Positions 1-7,389 of a DNA stretch of 64,000 nt are shown piece after piece. Position numbers and translations under genes: made by a program. The notes beneath the pieces were generated by a model that ran no database searches, had not been told where the DNA came from, and saw nothing but the letters and a program-made list of their open reading frames with translations. How positions within the stretch are numbered: the stretch's first letter is position 1; every line of letters starts with the position of its first letter. The stretch is from Planctomycetota bacterium (GTDB lineage: Bacteria; Planctomycetota; Planctomycetia; Pirellulales; Lacipirellulaceae), in assembly GCA_024278955.1 (NCBI GenBank), contig JAJRSE010000002.1, positions 62,001-126,000 of the forward strand. The letters run 5' to 3'.

Positions 1-503
1 GTTCCAAAGTTATTAGTGACTCCGAGCGTCGTATCGAGATTCAATTCCAGAATCTGACCATTGGTGACGTTTGTGCCGTTGCTATCCCAAGTGCAACCTG
101 CTGGAGGAGTTGGACCTATGGCGGTTGACAAATACGCCGTAAACCCATCGTTCCCATACAAATCCCGTAGCAAGCTATGGAATCGTAGCACGCTGTTTTG
201 GTTGTTCGTGTCGCGGACCAGTTGGTTGATGACTTCGTCGAGCAGCTTTTGCTGGCGAGCTGGGGCTTGGCTTTGCTCGGTAATGCGCGCACGCGTCTTG
301 TTCATCTTTCGGTACTGGTTCGCCGTCACAATAAACGCCGTGCCGATCATCAGGAACAGCGTCAGCAGGCTGAGCACCACCAGCAGCAAGATGCCGCGAC
401 GAGAAGAATTGCGGGTTGTGAGTCGCGAGTCACGCGTTGCGCGTTGCTTACGAAAACTCACGACCAACGACTCACGACTAACCACTTTTTTATTTTCTCT
501 CAT
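1..503 (-). CDS. GspK/PilX-like membrane-anchored pilus operon protein, C-terminus beyond window
   Basis: The reading frame opens at an ATG at 503 behind an AGAAGGTGAG ribosome site and stays open to the window edge, giving 167 residues with no stop. A basic leader of about 36 residues is followed by one hydrophobic segment (about residues 37-60) that begins RRGILLLVVLSLL. This resembles the N-terminus of GspK or PilX minor pseudopilins, which lack the glutamate at +5. It is the last visible gene of the prepilin operon, 151 bases after the preceding gene. Residues 6-32 are encoded by an inverted repeat (413-484), so much of the leader is repeat-derived. The role as a minor pilin or tip subunit is inferred from position and membrane anchor; the fold of the missing part is unknown. 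Confidence 0.7.
   Translation of the reverse strand, partial: MRENKKVVSRESLVVSFRKQRATRDSRLTTRNSSRRGILLLVVLSLLTLFLMIGTAFIVTANQYRKMNKTRARITEQSQAPARQQKLLDEVINQLVRDTNNQNSVLRFHSLLRDLYGNDGFTAYLSTAIGPTPPAGCTWDSNGTNVTNGQILELNLDTTLGVTNNFG
413..484. repeat. Imperfect inverted repeat, gagtcgcgagt family
   Basis: A left arm beginning ggttgtgagtcgcgagtcac (414 on) and a right arm ending gactcacgactaacc (to 484) are imperfect reverse complements around a GC-rich centre. The unit lies inside the start of the truncated gene at 1-503 and encodes its basic leader (residues about 6-32). Related units occur at 5903-5952 and inside lysS at 55391-55456. Confidence 0.7.
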
Positions 504-544
504 AATCTCACCTTCTCAATCTCTATCCCCAAAGGCCCCTTGCG

Positions 545-659
545 GATTTTTGATGTGGGATGTTTGATTTTTGATGTGAAGGAACAGGGTTTTTCGTTTT
601 TTCACACATCAACAATCAAACATCGAACATCAAACATTCTTTTGACATCTCACATCAAT
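545..659. repeat. Imperfect inverted repeat, gatgtttgat family (copy 1)
   Basis: The left arm (about 546-580) is built of gatgtttgat and tttttgatgtg units. The right arm (601-658) carries the complement, caatcaaacatc and catcaaacat units. About 27 of 31 aligned positions pair. The loop contains aaggaacagggtttttc, also seen in the copies at 1866-2049 and 13975-14029. The unit fills the gap between the gene ending at 655 and the one starting at 503, and it supplies the TGA stop of the upstream gene. Confidence 0.8.
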
Positions 660-2049
660 TTTTCCACAACGAAAAGTCTTCCATCGATAGCTGCTGCGTC
701 GCCACGCTGATTACGCCTGGCATGAGGATCGCCCGAAGGTCGGTAAACGAGCCTTCTGGCCAATCGGGACCATCGAGCGTTAAGTAGCGAACCGGTGGCG
801 TGGCTGTGGTGCCGAATGGCATGAAATTGCCTGTCTCGTCGGTTTCCTCATCTCTCGCCAAAATGCGATACCATTTCATCATAAAAACGCCGGTCGTTTG
901 GTTGACGCCTGCCAGGGCGATCCAGTTGCCGGGGCGAATGTCTTCCATGGCTGCGTCGACCAGCAGCTTGTCATTTGTTATCGTATCAAAAATCGCGATC
1001 TCGCCATCGTTAATGAATTCCGCTTGAATCAGCCGCTCGCTGGTTGCCGAAGGTGCGACCTCGCGGCGTCGGAACACGACGACCGAAACATCGTAGCGAG
1101 CCTCGCCGTAACCACCCGACGAAGGCTGCAAGACGTCAAGTGCCTCGCTACTCGTCGGCACAATCGTCGCCAGCCACGAATAGTCGCCCTTGTACTGCCG
1201 GCGAAGCAGCCGAGGCGGCACTACTGAATTATCGAGATCCCAATTCTGAATGCTCGGCCGATCGTCCTCCTCCGGCTGCGTCACGGCCAGGTCGTCGCGA
1301 AGGCGAAAGATGGTTTCGCCGACGGCGGTATTGAGAGGAACACCGTTGGCTTGAGGTAACGTGAGCCGGCGTATTGGCCAAACATTACCAGAAAGCGGTA
1401 CCGTTGCGCCAAACCAGGGGTTATTAGGTCCAGGTAAAGTTGATGCTGCAAATGGAAATCGCAATTCGCTAATATTTGCCGTGCCTAGTGGATCGAGCAC
1501 AAATGCGTGACCTGGCCCGAATGGATAGGTGTCGTCACCAATTAAAGGAGGGGTGGTAAGAGGCATATTAAAATACCCCTTGGTCTTGTTCGGCGGCGGA
1601 GTCAAATTAGTTTGCGGCACTATGAAGTCACTATTGAGTGGACCACCTGCTATCGTACTGGCATACAACCACAACTCCGGCTGCAACATTCCGCGGGCCG
1701 AGAGTTCTTCAAACGCATTTTGAGTGAGGCTGCTGCCGAGATCGAATTTTTCGCCTTCGATCACATAGTGATTTCCGACCGGGAAAATCGCGGCCACGCC
1801 CATCAGTCCGAATAGTAGCACGAAGATCGAAACGAGAATTTCGATCAACGAGATGCCGGAGCGGGGGATGTTTGATGGGGGATGTTTGATTGTTGATGGG
1901 AAGGAACAGGGGTTTTCAGTTTTTCGTAATCCGACGCGTAAGCGAGGGATGCACCGTCCAGGGTTTATCCCTCGCTTACGCGTCGAGTTACGGGAGATTC
2001 GATCTCCGCCTTTCACATCAACAATCAAACATCCCAAATCAAACATCAT
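655..2049 (-). CDS. Prepilin-like protein with N-methylation motif (pseudopilin 4 of the operon)
   Basis: The class III prepilin motif is RSG|ISLIEILVSIFVLLFG, with Gly at -1 and Glu at +5, followed by the usual hydrophobic helix. The long C-terminal part (about 380 residues) is far larger than classical pseudopilins of 120-200 residues, as is common for planctomycete prepilin-like proteins. The only ATG codons upstream of the motif are at 2049 and 2046, overlapping the stop of the previous gene (ATGATG), so translational coupling is likely. That start gives a basic leader of about 68 residues encoded wholly by repeats (1866-2049). TTG or GTG starts inside the repeat are possible alternatives. 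Membrane pseudopilin role inferred; individual function unknown. Confidence 0.75.
   Translation of the reverse strand: MMFDLGCLIVDVKGGDRISRNSTRKRGINPGRCIPRLRVGLRKTENPCSFPSTIKHPPSNIPRSGISLIEILVSIFVLLFGLMGVAAIFPVGNHYVIEGEKFDLGSSLTQNAFEELSARGMLQPELWLYASTIAGGPLNSDFIVPQTNLTPPPNKTKGYFNMPLTTPPLIGDDTYPFGPGHAFVLDPLGTANISELRFPFAASTLPGPNNPWFGATVPLSGNVWPIRRLTLPQANGVPLNTAVGETIFRLRDDLAVTQPEEDDRPSIQNWDLDNSVVPPRLLRRQYKGDYSWLATIVPTSSEALDVLQPSSGGYGEARYDVSVVVFRRREVAPSATSERLIQAEFINDGEIAIFDTITNDKLLVDAAMEDIRPGNWIALAGVNQTTGVFMMKWYRILARDEETDETGNFMPFGTTATPPVRYLTLDGPDWPEGSFTDLRAILMPGVISVATQQLSMEDFSLWKN
1866..2049. repeat. Nested inverted repeats: gatgtttgat family outside, gcgtaagcgaggga family inside
   Basis: The outer arms (1867-1899 and about 2011-2049) belong to the gatgtttgat / atcaaacatc family. 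Between them lies a second, stronger inverted repeat: 1925-1949 pairs with 1968-1992 over 25 bases with two mismatches, around an 18-base loop. The whole unit is in frame with the prepilin gene ending at 655 and encodes its leader, including the peptide STRKRGINPG. Two unrelated repeat families nested like this suggest one was inserted into the other. Confidence 0.85.
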
Positions 2050-3341
2050 CGCCCTGCTCCTGTGCTTCGCATCGTATGCCCAAACTCGTGAGCGGCTTCG
2101 ATTTGAAATTCGGCTGTTTCGATATCGTTGGCGCCGATATATGCCCTAGCATCAACAAAAGCATTTTCGCTCACAATCGCTCGACCGGAGTTCGGCGCGA
2201 TAAAAAGCCAACGACTATCAAGATTAAGCCAGTTGATTTTGTTCTGTAGCTCAGCAAGTGCATCATTCGACGCACTTGCTGTAATGGTCCACTCGTTAGA
2301 GTTGGTGAGCCCGCCGTTTTCAACGCGCCCAAGCAGTATCGCAATCCGCGAAACATTTGTCAGCGAATTGCTATTCAGAAATACGTTACTAATGCTACCT
2401 GAAGGCGAAAACATGATGCCGACCGTGTTCTGCCCGCCACCTGCTTGGAATAGCGAACCATCGGTTGGAAACCCGCTAGTGATTGCCCCTTCGGCAATCG
2501 AGCCCTGTAAATCAATCGCGATGCCCGCAGGGAATTGCAGTGGCTCTTCGACCGAAGTCACAGGCTGGCGGATGAATTTGTAGGGTTCGAGTACCGGGGT
2601 AGCAGGAAAAGGCAAAGTTTGCCCTCCCCCTTCATTGAGCCAAATGCACCTTAAAAACATCGGGGCAGAGGTTTCTGGCTGCAAAAAACCCCCATCGAGC
2701 TTGTTCGGCCAATCGTTTTGGTTGCTGTCGTCGATAACTAGGAACTCTTTACCACGGACTTCGATTACGTCACCGATTCGAAACATTCGTGGCGGATAGG
2801 GATCCAGTGCCGGAGCGGGGGTTGCGGCAAGAACAAAATGTAAATTGTAAAGTGGAGCGTTGTCATAAGTAGCAGTAAATTTCGTTCCACCGTTACCAAT
2901 CGATCCGTTAGAGCCATAGATCAATATCGTTGGGTTTACAGTAGCAATCCTAACACGCGAAGCACTACTAAACCCCGCAAAGGCCGGCGGGACTTCCCAG
3001 CGAAAGACGTCGAGCGCCACGCCGCTGCCGGGCGAGGTTTCTCGGAAGGCGATGCCTTGGTCGCGGCCGGTGCGGGCGGCTTCGGACTGGGCCTTCATGA
3101 TGTAGGTTTGCAGCATCCGCGAGGCCTCGCGAATTTTCCGCGTGTCGTTGTTCGGCGAAAGAATCGGAATCACACCAGCGACCAGGGTCGTGAGAATGAC
3201 AATCACCACGAGCAGCTCGATGAGAGTGAGAGCGTCGCGGATGTGGGATGTTTGATGTTTGATTGTTGATGTGCAAAGCGCGCAACGCGAGCGTTCTTTC
3301 CTTTTCACATCAAAAATCAAACATCTCCCATCAAACATCAT
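2046..3341 (-). CDS. Prepilin-like protein with N-methylation motif (pseudopilin 3 of the operon)
   Basis: The prepilin motif is RDA|LTLIELLVVIVILTTL, with Ala at -1 and Glu at +5, leading into a hydrophobic helix. A GspH-like stretch follows (REASRMLQTYIMKAQSEAA), typical of H-type minor pseudopilins. The total of 431 residues is long for the family. The ATG at 3341 overlaps the stop of the upstream gene by four bases (ATGA), and a second ATG follows at once. Both come from the repeat at 3241-3342, which encodes the first 30 or so residues. Expected to be cleaved and methylated by a prepilin peptidase (none in the window) and to join the pseudopilus in the inner membrane. Confidence 0.77.
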   Translation of the reverse strand: MMFDGRCLIFDVKRKERSRCALCTSTIKHQTSHIRDALTLIELLVVIVILTTLVAGVIPILSPNNDTRKIREASRMLQTYIMKAQSEAARTGRDQGIAFRETSPGSGVALDVFRWEVPPAFAGFSSASRVRIATVNPTILIYGSNGSIGNGGTKFTATYDNAPLYNLHFVLAATPAPALDPYPPRMFRIGDVIEVRGKEFLVIDDSNQNDWPNKLDGGFLQPETSAPMFLRCIWLNEGGGQTLPFPATPVLEPYKFIRQPVTSVEEPLQFPAGIAIDLQGSIAEGAITSGFPTDGSLFQAGGGQNTVGIMFSPSGSISNVFLNSNSLTNVSRIAILLGRVENGGLTNSNEWTITASASNDALAELQNKINWLNLDSRWLFIAPNSGRAIVSENAFVDARAYIGANDIETAEFQIEAAHEFGHTMRSTGAGR

Positions 3342-3342
3342 C
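3241..3342. repeat. Imperfect inverted repeat, gatgtttgat family (copy 3)
   Basis: Left arm atgtgggatgtttgatgttt onward (3241-3274) and right arm cacatcaaaaatcaaacatc onward (3305-3341) are imperfect reverse complements with a loop of about 30 bases. It spans the stop of one prepilin gene and the start and leader of the next, and it provides the two tandem ATG codons at 3341 and 3338. Confidence 0.82.
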
Positions 3343-4537
3343 GTCCGTCCTGTAGGTGGTTGTGGATATTGTCGAGCGAGTTGTCGTCGCCGTCGTCGTT
3401 TTTGTCAAAAGGGAAACCGAAGACATAGTTATAGTCATTAACAACGGGGACAAATATCGAACCCGGGCTAGGGGTGCTTGGATCAAGCGCGACAGGGTCA
3501 AAGCTAGAAGGAAAAGGCGTGCCTGACCCAGTAAAGGCGAGATCATCGATATCCGTTTCGCCGTCTGATCCAGCCGAGTAAATGAGCGGCACCAGACGAT
3601 ACGCTGGATTGGGGTCTCTCAACTCTGCGATCCACGAGGTGGGTATCGGATAAATTACTGTCGGTGGTCCTGGTGCGCTCGGCTGGTCTCTATGAAACGG
3701 ATCCATAGGATCGTGGTCAGCATCGGCATTATGAAGGTTGGTTACAGGGTCGATCGGTTGTAGGTCAGATACGAAGCCTGCTGGCCAGCGAATGAAATGT
3801 ATAGGACGTCCCCAGCCGTCAAGAAACTCGGGGGCGCCGTCGTCGTCGGTGTCGCCGATATCTTGCTGGTTAAAAAGAGTACGTGCTTCGCCATCGCCCG
3901 TGGCTAGCATGATAATCATGTAAAGGCATTCCGCTCCTTGGTTCTCAATGATGTCCTGCGTATTTGTGCCAGTTCCCGGGGGCTTGTTAAAAACTATTTG
4001 GTTATACCGTCTGAGGTAAGACTTTTGCAGGGAGGGAAAAGTGCTCAGCACTTTGGGCTGATCCTCGGGCCCCAACCCTCCTACCGGGTTCATGAGAATG
4101 TTACTCCAGCGATCGGGCATTTCAAATTTCATTAGCTCGCGAGTCGCAAGCAATCTTACGTCGGCAAGCATTTGCCCGCGTTGGACGGGATTAAGTCCCA
4201 TCGTATTGATGTCATTAAGAATTACCGGACTGACATCCACCCGTCGCGTGGCATAGCTTGCCCAGCGTTCCATCAACAGGCCGTTGAGCTTGGCGATGGT
4301 GCTTTTGGTTCTCGCCGCGTTGGCGTGCTCCATTGCGCTGCGGCTAGCGCCGAGAAAAGCGGCGCTGAGCGTGGCGATGATTGTGATGACGAGCATGAGC
4401 TCGATGAGGGTGACGCCTGTGCGGCGAATGTTTGATGTCGGAGGTTTGATTGTTGATGTACCGGAAGCACGAGCCGAGCGCAAGCAGCCACTTCTATCGG
4501 ACATCAACAATTTCACATCAAACATCAAACATCTCAT
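3338..4537 (-). CDS. Prepilin-like protein with N-methylation motif (pseudopilin 2 of the operon)
   Basis: The prepilin motif is RRTG|VTLIELMLVITIIATL with Gly at -1 and Glu at +5. The mature part is about 360 residues, with no recognised domain beyond the N-terminal helix, and ends in an Asp-rich tail (FDKNDDGDDNSLDN) that could bind calcium, as major pseudopilins often do; this last point is inference. The ATG at 4537 overlaps the upstream stop (ATGA). About 40 leader residues precede the motif, most of them encoded by the repeat at 4427-4538. Same operon and orientation as the other prepilin genes. Confidence 0.77.
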   Translation of the reverse strand: MRCLMFDVKLLMSDRSGCLRSARASGTSTIKPPTSNIRRTGVTLIELMLVITIIATLSAAFLGASRSAMEHANAARTKSTIAKLNGLLMERWASYATRRVDVSPVILNDINTMGLNPVQRGQMLADVRLLATRELMKFEMPDRWSNILMNPVGGLGPEDQPKVLSTFPSLQKSYLRRYNQIVFNKPPGTGTNTQDIIENQGAECLYMIIMLATGDGEARTLFNQQDIGDTDDDGAPEFLDGWGRPIHFIRWPAGFVSDLQPIDPVTNLHNADADHDPMDPFHRDQPSAPGPPTVIYPIPTSWIAELRDPNPAYRLVPLIYSAGSDGETDIDDLAFTGSGTPFPSSFDPVALDPSTPSPGSIFVPVVNDYNYVFGFPFDKNDDGDDNSLDNIHNHLQDGR

Positions 4538-4538
4538 G
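4427..4538. repeat. Imperfect inverted repeat, gatgtttgat family (copy 4)
   Basis: Left arm gaatgtttgatgtcggaggt onward (4427-4460) and right arm acatcaacaatttcacatca onward (4501-4536) are imperfect reverse complements around a GC-rich loop. As in the neighbouring copies, the repeat holds the overlapping stop and start codons of two prepilin genes and encodes the leader of the downstream one. Confidence 0.8.
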
Positions 4539-5673
4539 GCTGTGCATCCTCCAACGTGCCGACGCCAAAGTTGCCGACGGTGTCGGCAATGTCGCCAATG
4601 AAAGGGCCGGTGGGGAACTTGATAATATCTTCAAGGTCTTGGGTACTCGGAGTTGCGCCCTTCATTCGGAGACTCAGTGGCATGAAGGTTCCCCAGGCGT
4701 CGTCCAAACCCGCATGAAGAATTTGAAATTTACCTTGGTTGACAAAGACCAAATCGCTAGCGGTAGGCGTTCCCGAAAAACCTTCCCGCAATTTTTCGAT
4801 AGCGTGAACCATGGGCATACCCGATCCCAGTGCGGGCATGTCGTATTGTTCGGGCTTATGACGCGAAACGTCGAGGTACACGAATGGTTGTTCTGAACCA
4901 TTGGGAGCGTATTGCCAGAAGTTGATGCGGCGGTCAACTCCATTGAGTGTGTAAGTGATGAACCTGCCATTCCCTCCATTATCAGTATCATGGTAGACGC
5001 CGTTATTATCACGTGGTGCGAGACGCCCAAGATCGAATTCATATCTTCGGTTGCGATTTTCGAGAACGTCGTCACTCCGCTCTAGAGTGCCATCTCCGTC
5101 GCCATCGGAATCAGAAAACGAAGGGCCCCCTGGTCCGGAAATTGGAAATTGAGGATCGCTACTAAAACCGCCTAGCCAAAAGACCATTGCCTCCGCCGCG
5201 TTCATGCCTCCTTCATTAAAAAGGCCTGATGACTGAACTTGACCTGTCACGGGACCACCAGCTAAGGCGAGAATCAACTCCTGCGGTTCTTGACCTCGCG
5301 GAAACGACTTTCTGAACATGCGGACGAAATCATTCTGTGCAAGTGTATTCACCGGAGGAGGGGACGTAGGCGCACTGATCATCGCATTCGGCGGATACGC
5401 TCCGTACTCGTTCTTGAAATCTTCAAACGCAGAACTTAGCTGCTGGATTTCCAGCGTGATCGAAGCTTGTTTGGCTTTGTTCAGCGCGTTGACTGCCGCC
5501 CCGGTGATGAGACCCGCAAGGACCGCGATGATCGTGATGACGACCAGCAGCTCAGTCAATGTGAATGCGCGGGGAAATGACGAATGACGAATGACGAATG
5601 ACGACCTATCTATTCGGCATTCGGCATTCGGATTTCGGATTTTCCCACCTGTCTCATTTTGATTTAACTTCAT
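4534..5673 (-). CDS. GspG-like prepilin protein (pseudopilin 1 of the operon)
   Basis: The prepilin motif is FPRA|FTLTELLVVITIIAVLAG: Phe at +1, Glu at +5, Ala at -1. It is followed by GspG-like features, including a helix (KAKQASITLEIQQLSSAFEDFK) and a run towards YGAYPPN, the hallmark of major pseudopilins, making this the best GspG candidate of the four. The 379 residues exceed the usual 140-150. Start at the ATG at 5673 behind GGAGATAGG at suitable spacing. The leader of about 34 residues carries a repeat-derived stretch (RNPNAECRIDRSSFVIRHSS) from 5574-5643. First prepilin gene after gspF. Confidence 0.8.
   Translation of the reverse strand: MKLNQNETGGKIRNPNAECRIDRSSFVIRHSSFPRAFTLTELLVVITIIAVLAGLITGAAVNALNKAKQASITLEIQQLSSAFEDFKNEYGAYPPNAMISAPTSPPPVNTLAQNDFVRMFRKSFPRGQEPQELILALAGGPVTGQVQSSGLFNEGGMNAAEAMVFWLGGFSSDPQFPISGPGGPSFSDSDGDGDGTLERSDDVLENRNRRYEFDLGRLAPRDNNGVYHDTDNGGNGRFITYTLNGVDRRINFWQYAPNGSEQPFVYLDVSRHKPEQYDMPALGSGMPMVHAIEKLREGFSGTPTASDLVFVNQGKFQILHAGLDDAWGTFMPLSLRMKGATPSTQDLEDIIKFPTGPFIGDIADTVGNFGVGTLEDAQP
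5574..5643. repeat. Imperfect inverted repeat, gaatgacgaatg / cattcggcattcgg family
   Basis: Four tandem gacgaat(g) units (about 5578-5604) face tandem attcggc units (about 5611-5635), and the two arms are imperfect reverse complements. The unit is in frame in the prepilin gene at 4534-5673 and encodes most of its leader. This family is distinct in sequence from the gatgtttgat and gagtcgcgagt families but has the same arrangement. Confidence 0.75.
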
Positions 5674-5958
5674 GACCTATCTCCTACCTCGTGGTTGGAC
5701 TACTCCATGTGCAAATGCCGTGCGCAAACCGGCGTAGTGCGGTTTGCCGTGGCAAGAATGGCCTTTTTGGCCTTATGTTATTGCCAGAACCCCCGATTTG
5801 TCTTGAAAAGCAACTTCTTGTAGCCCCGCAGAGGGGGGCTGCACCCGAAGGCAGTGTAGCGGATCGGGCGGTGTATTGTAGCAAAATTGAACAGAGCAGG
5901 GGGGAGTTGTGAGTTACGGGTCGCGAGTTAAATGGAAAACCCGAAACTCAAAGCTCCT
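5674..5958. other. Intergenic spacer with several small hairpins
   Basis: This 285-base spacer separates gspF from the prepilin genes. It holds a perfect 8-bp stem (gcaaaccg 5724-5731 with cggtttgc 5740-5747), a ggcctttttggcc palindrome near 5762, and agcccc/ggggct at 5822-5840. None carries a clear U-run on the minus strand, so RNA processing or attenuation is only a possibility. No coding potential seen. Confidence 0.5.
5903..5952. repeat. Short inverted repeat, gagtcgcgagt family (decayed)
   Basis: gttgtgagttacgggtcgcg (5906 on) faces cccgaaactcaaa (5940 on) across a short centre. It lies immediately downstream of gspF on the minus strand. The sequence resembles the unit at 413-484 but pairing is weak, so it is listed as a decayed copy. 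Confidence 0.45.
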
Positions 5959-7290
5959 TTATCCACTCAAACCATTGATCAGCTCCACGAGCGGGATAAA
6001 CAGCGCGATCACGATAAATCCGACGGCACCGCCTAGGAACAGAATCAGCAGCGGCTCCATCAGCTTGGTGAGCCCATCAGTCAGCACGGCAACCTCTTCG
6101 TCGTAGGTGTCGGCGACTTTGTAGAGCATGGTGTCGAGCTCGCCGGTTTCTTCGCCGACGTCGACCATGTTGACCACGATATCGTCGACCACGCGTTGGC
6201 GATATTTCATCATATAAATGAGCAGCCCAATCGGCCCGCCCAGGAAGGCCATGAAGAAAAAGGCGGCCATCGGGTGGGGGCTGAGTTTCGAGTATTCCTT
6301 CATCGGTTGAGCAATCGCATCGCCCTCGCGGATCCGCTCGCTAATGCGTGCATACAATCGCTCGAACACCGCGTTGCCGCTGGTCTCGCGAGTGATGTTG
6401 AGCGCTTCGAGAATCGGCACACCGCTAGAGATCAACGTCCCCAGGGTTCGCGAAGTACGGGCCATGATGTTCTTTTCGACCAACGAACCAAAGATCGGCA
6501 CCTTGATCGCAAACTGATCCCAGCCCATTCGTCCGGCTTTGAATTTACGGATCAGCTTGATCGTAAGCCAAATCGTAATCGGCACGCCGGGTATCAGATA
6601 CCAGTAGTTGACGCACCAATTGGAGAAGGCGATGAGATAGACGGTCATCGCCGGCAGATCGAGATCGAAATCGTCAAAGATCAGCACAAACGATGGCACG
6701 ATTTTGATCATGATGAACGTCAGAATACCGACTGCCACCGAGACGACGACGACCGGGTAGATCATCGCGCCTTTGACTTTGCGTTTAAGCGACTCGGCCC
6801 GCTCTTTGAACTCGGCCAGGCGCTGGAGAATAACTTCCAGGGCACCACCGGCCTCGCCTGCTTTGATCATGTTGACATAAAGTCGGTCGAACGCTTTGGG
6901 GCACTTGCCCATCGCCTCGGAGAGCGTATCGCCGCCTTCGATGGCTTCGCAGGTATCTTCGAGCGAGTATTTGAGCCGCCCCGGTTTTGATTGTTCGCTG
7001 AGGATACGAAGGCTGCGAAGAATCGGGAGGCCGGCATCCTGAAGAATCGAAAGTTGTCGGGTGAAGGCCGTTAGGTCCTTTGAAGGAACGCCACCAAAGA
7101 CAAAGCCCCGCTTCTTGCCGCTCGCATTCCCGCCATCGGCTTTCTTCCGCGCCTTTTTTACCGAGATCTTCGTAACGAAGTATCCCATCTGGCGAATCGT
7201 GGCCTGGGCGTCTTCTTCGGTCGCAGCATCGATGACGTCCTTGATTTCGGAGCCAGTCGAATCCATCGCTTCGAATTGAAAAGTAGGCAT
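5959..7290 (-). CDS. gspF: Type II secretion / type IV pilus inner-membrane platform protein GspF/PilC
   Basis: This polytopic platform protein couples the cytoplasmic ATPase to pseudopilus assembly. Two T2SSF domains are visible: the first around residues 75-200 (LTAFTRQLSILQDAGLPIL, then the GEAGG motif), the second around 280-440 (ARTSRTLGTLISSGVPILEA, then GEETGELD). Hydrophobic segments lie near 178-202, 222-250 and at the C-terminus. A cytoplasmic N-terminal region resembles the usual GspF opening. In the second domain an extra hydrophobic stretch (AAFFFMAFLGGPIGLLIYMM) lies between the conserved proline and the glutamate motif, where most relatives have only a few residues. Length 443, against about 400-410 usual. 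Operon with the ATPase genes upstream. Confidence 0.93.
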   Translation of the reverse strand: MPTFQFEAMDSTGSEIKDVIDAATEEDAQATIRQMGYFVTKISVKKARKKADGGNASGKKRGFVFGGVPSKDLTAFTRQLSILQDAGLPILRSLRILSEQSKPGRLKYSLEDTCEAIEGGDTLSEAMGKCPKAFDRLYVNMIKAGEAGGALEVILQRLAEFKERAESLKRKVKGAMIYPVVVVSVAVGILTFIMIKIVPSFVLIFDDFDLDLPAMTVYLIAFSNWCVNYWYLIPGVPITIWLTIKLIRKFKAGRMGWDQFAIKVPIFGSLVEKNIMARTSRTLGTLISSGVPILEALNITRETSGNAVFERLYARISERIREGDAIAQPMKEYSKLSPHPMAAFFFMAFLGGPIGLLIYMMKYRQRVVDDIVVNMVDVGEETGELDTMLYKVADTYDEEVAVLTDGLTKLMEPLLILFLGGAVGFIVIALFIPLVELINGLSG

Positions 7291-7308
7291 GGCGGTATGT
7301 CGTGGTCA

Positions 7309-7383
7309 GTAGTCAGTGGTCAGTGGGCAGATAGGGGTGGGCCGGTGGGAGCACTGTTTTACTGCCCACGGACTACTGCCTAC
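7309..7383. repeat. Inverted repeat, gtcagtggtcagtgggcag family
   Basis: The 22-base arms 7309-7330 and 7362-7383 are reverse complements at 19 of 22 positions, separated by a G-rich loop. The repeat fills the gap between the ATPase gene ending at 7390 and the gspF start at 7290. A stem this close to the gspF start could affect its translation; that is inference. Confidence 0.82.
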
Positions 7384-7389
7384 TCTTTC

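Noticed and set aside
2171-2356. Short minus-strand frame inside the prepilin gene at 2046-3341
   Set aside because: Alternate-frame shadow with no ribosome site; the prepilin frame is continuous through it.
545-4538. Regularly spaced repeats that might be a CRISPR array
   Set aside because: Units are inverted, not direct; spacing is over 1 kb with whole genes between, and arms are imperfect. No cas genes.
5822-5840. agcccc/ggggct stem as a terminator after gspF
   Set aside because: No T-run follows the stem on the minus strand and the operon continues through it.
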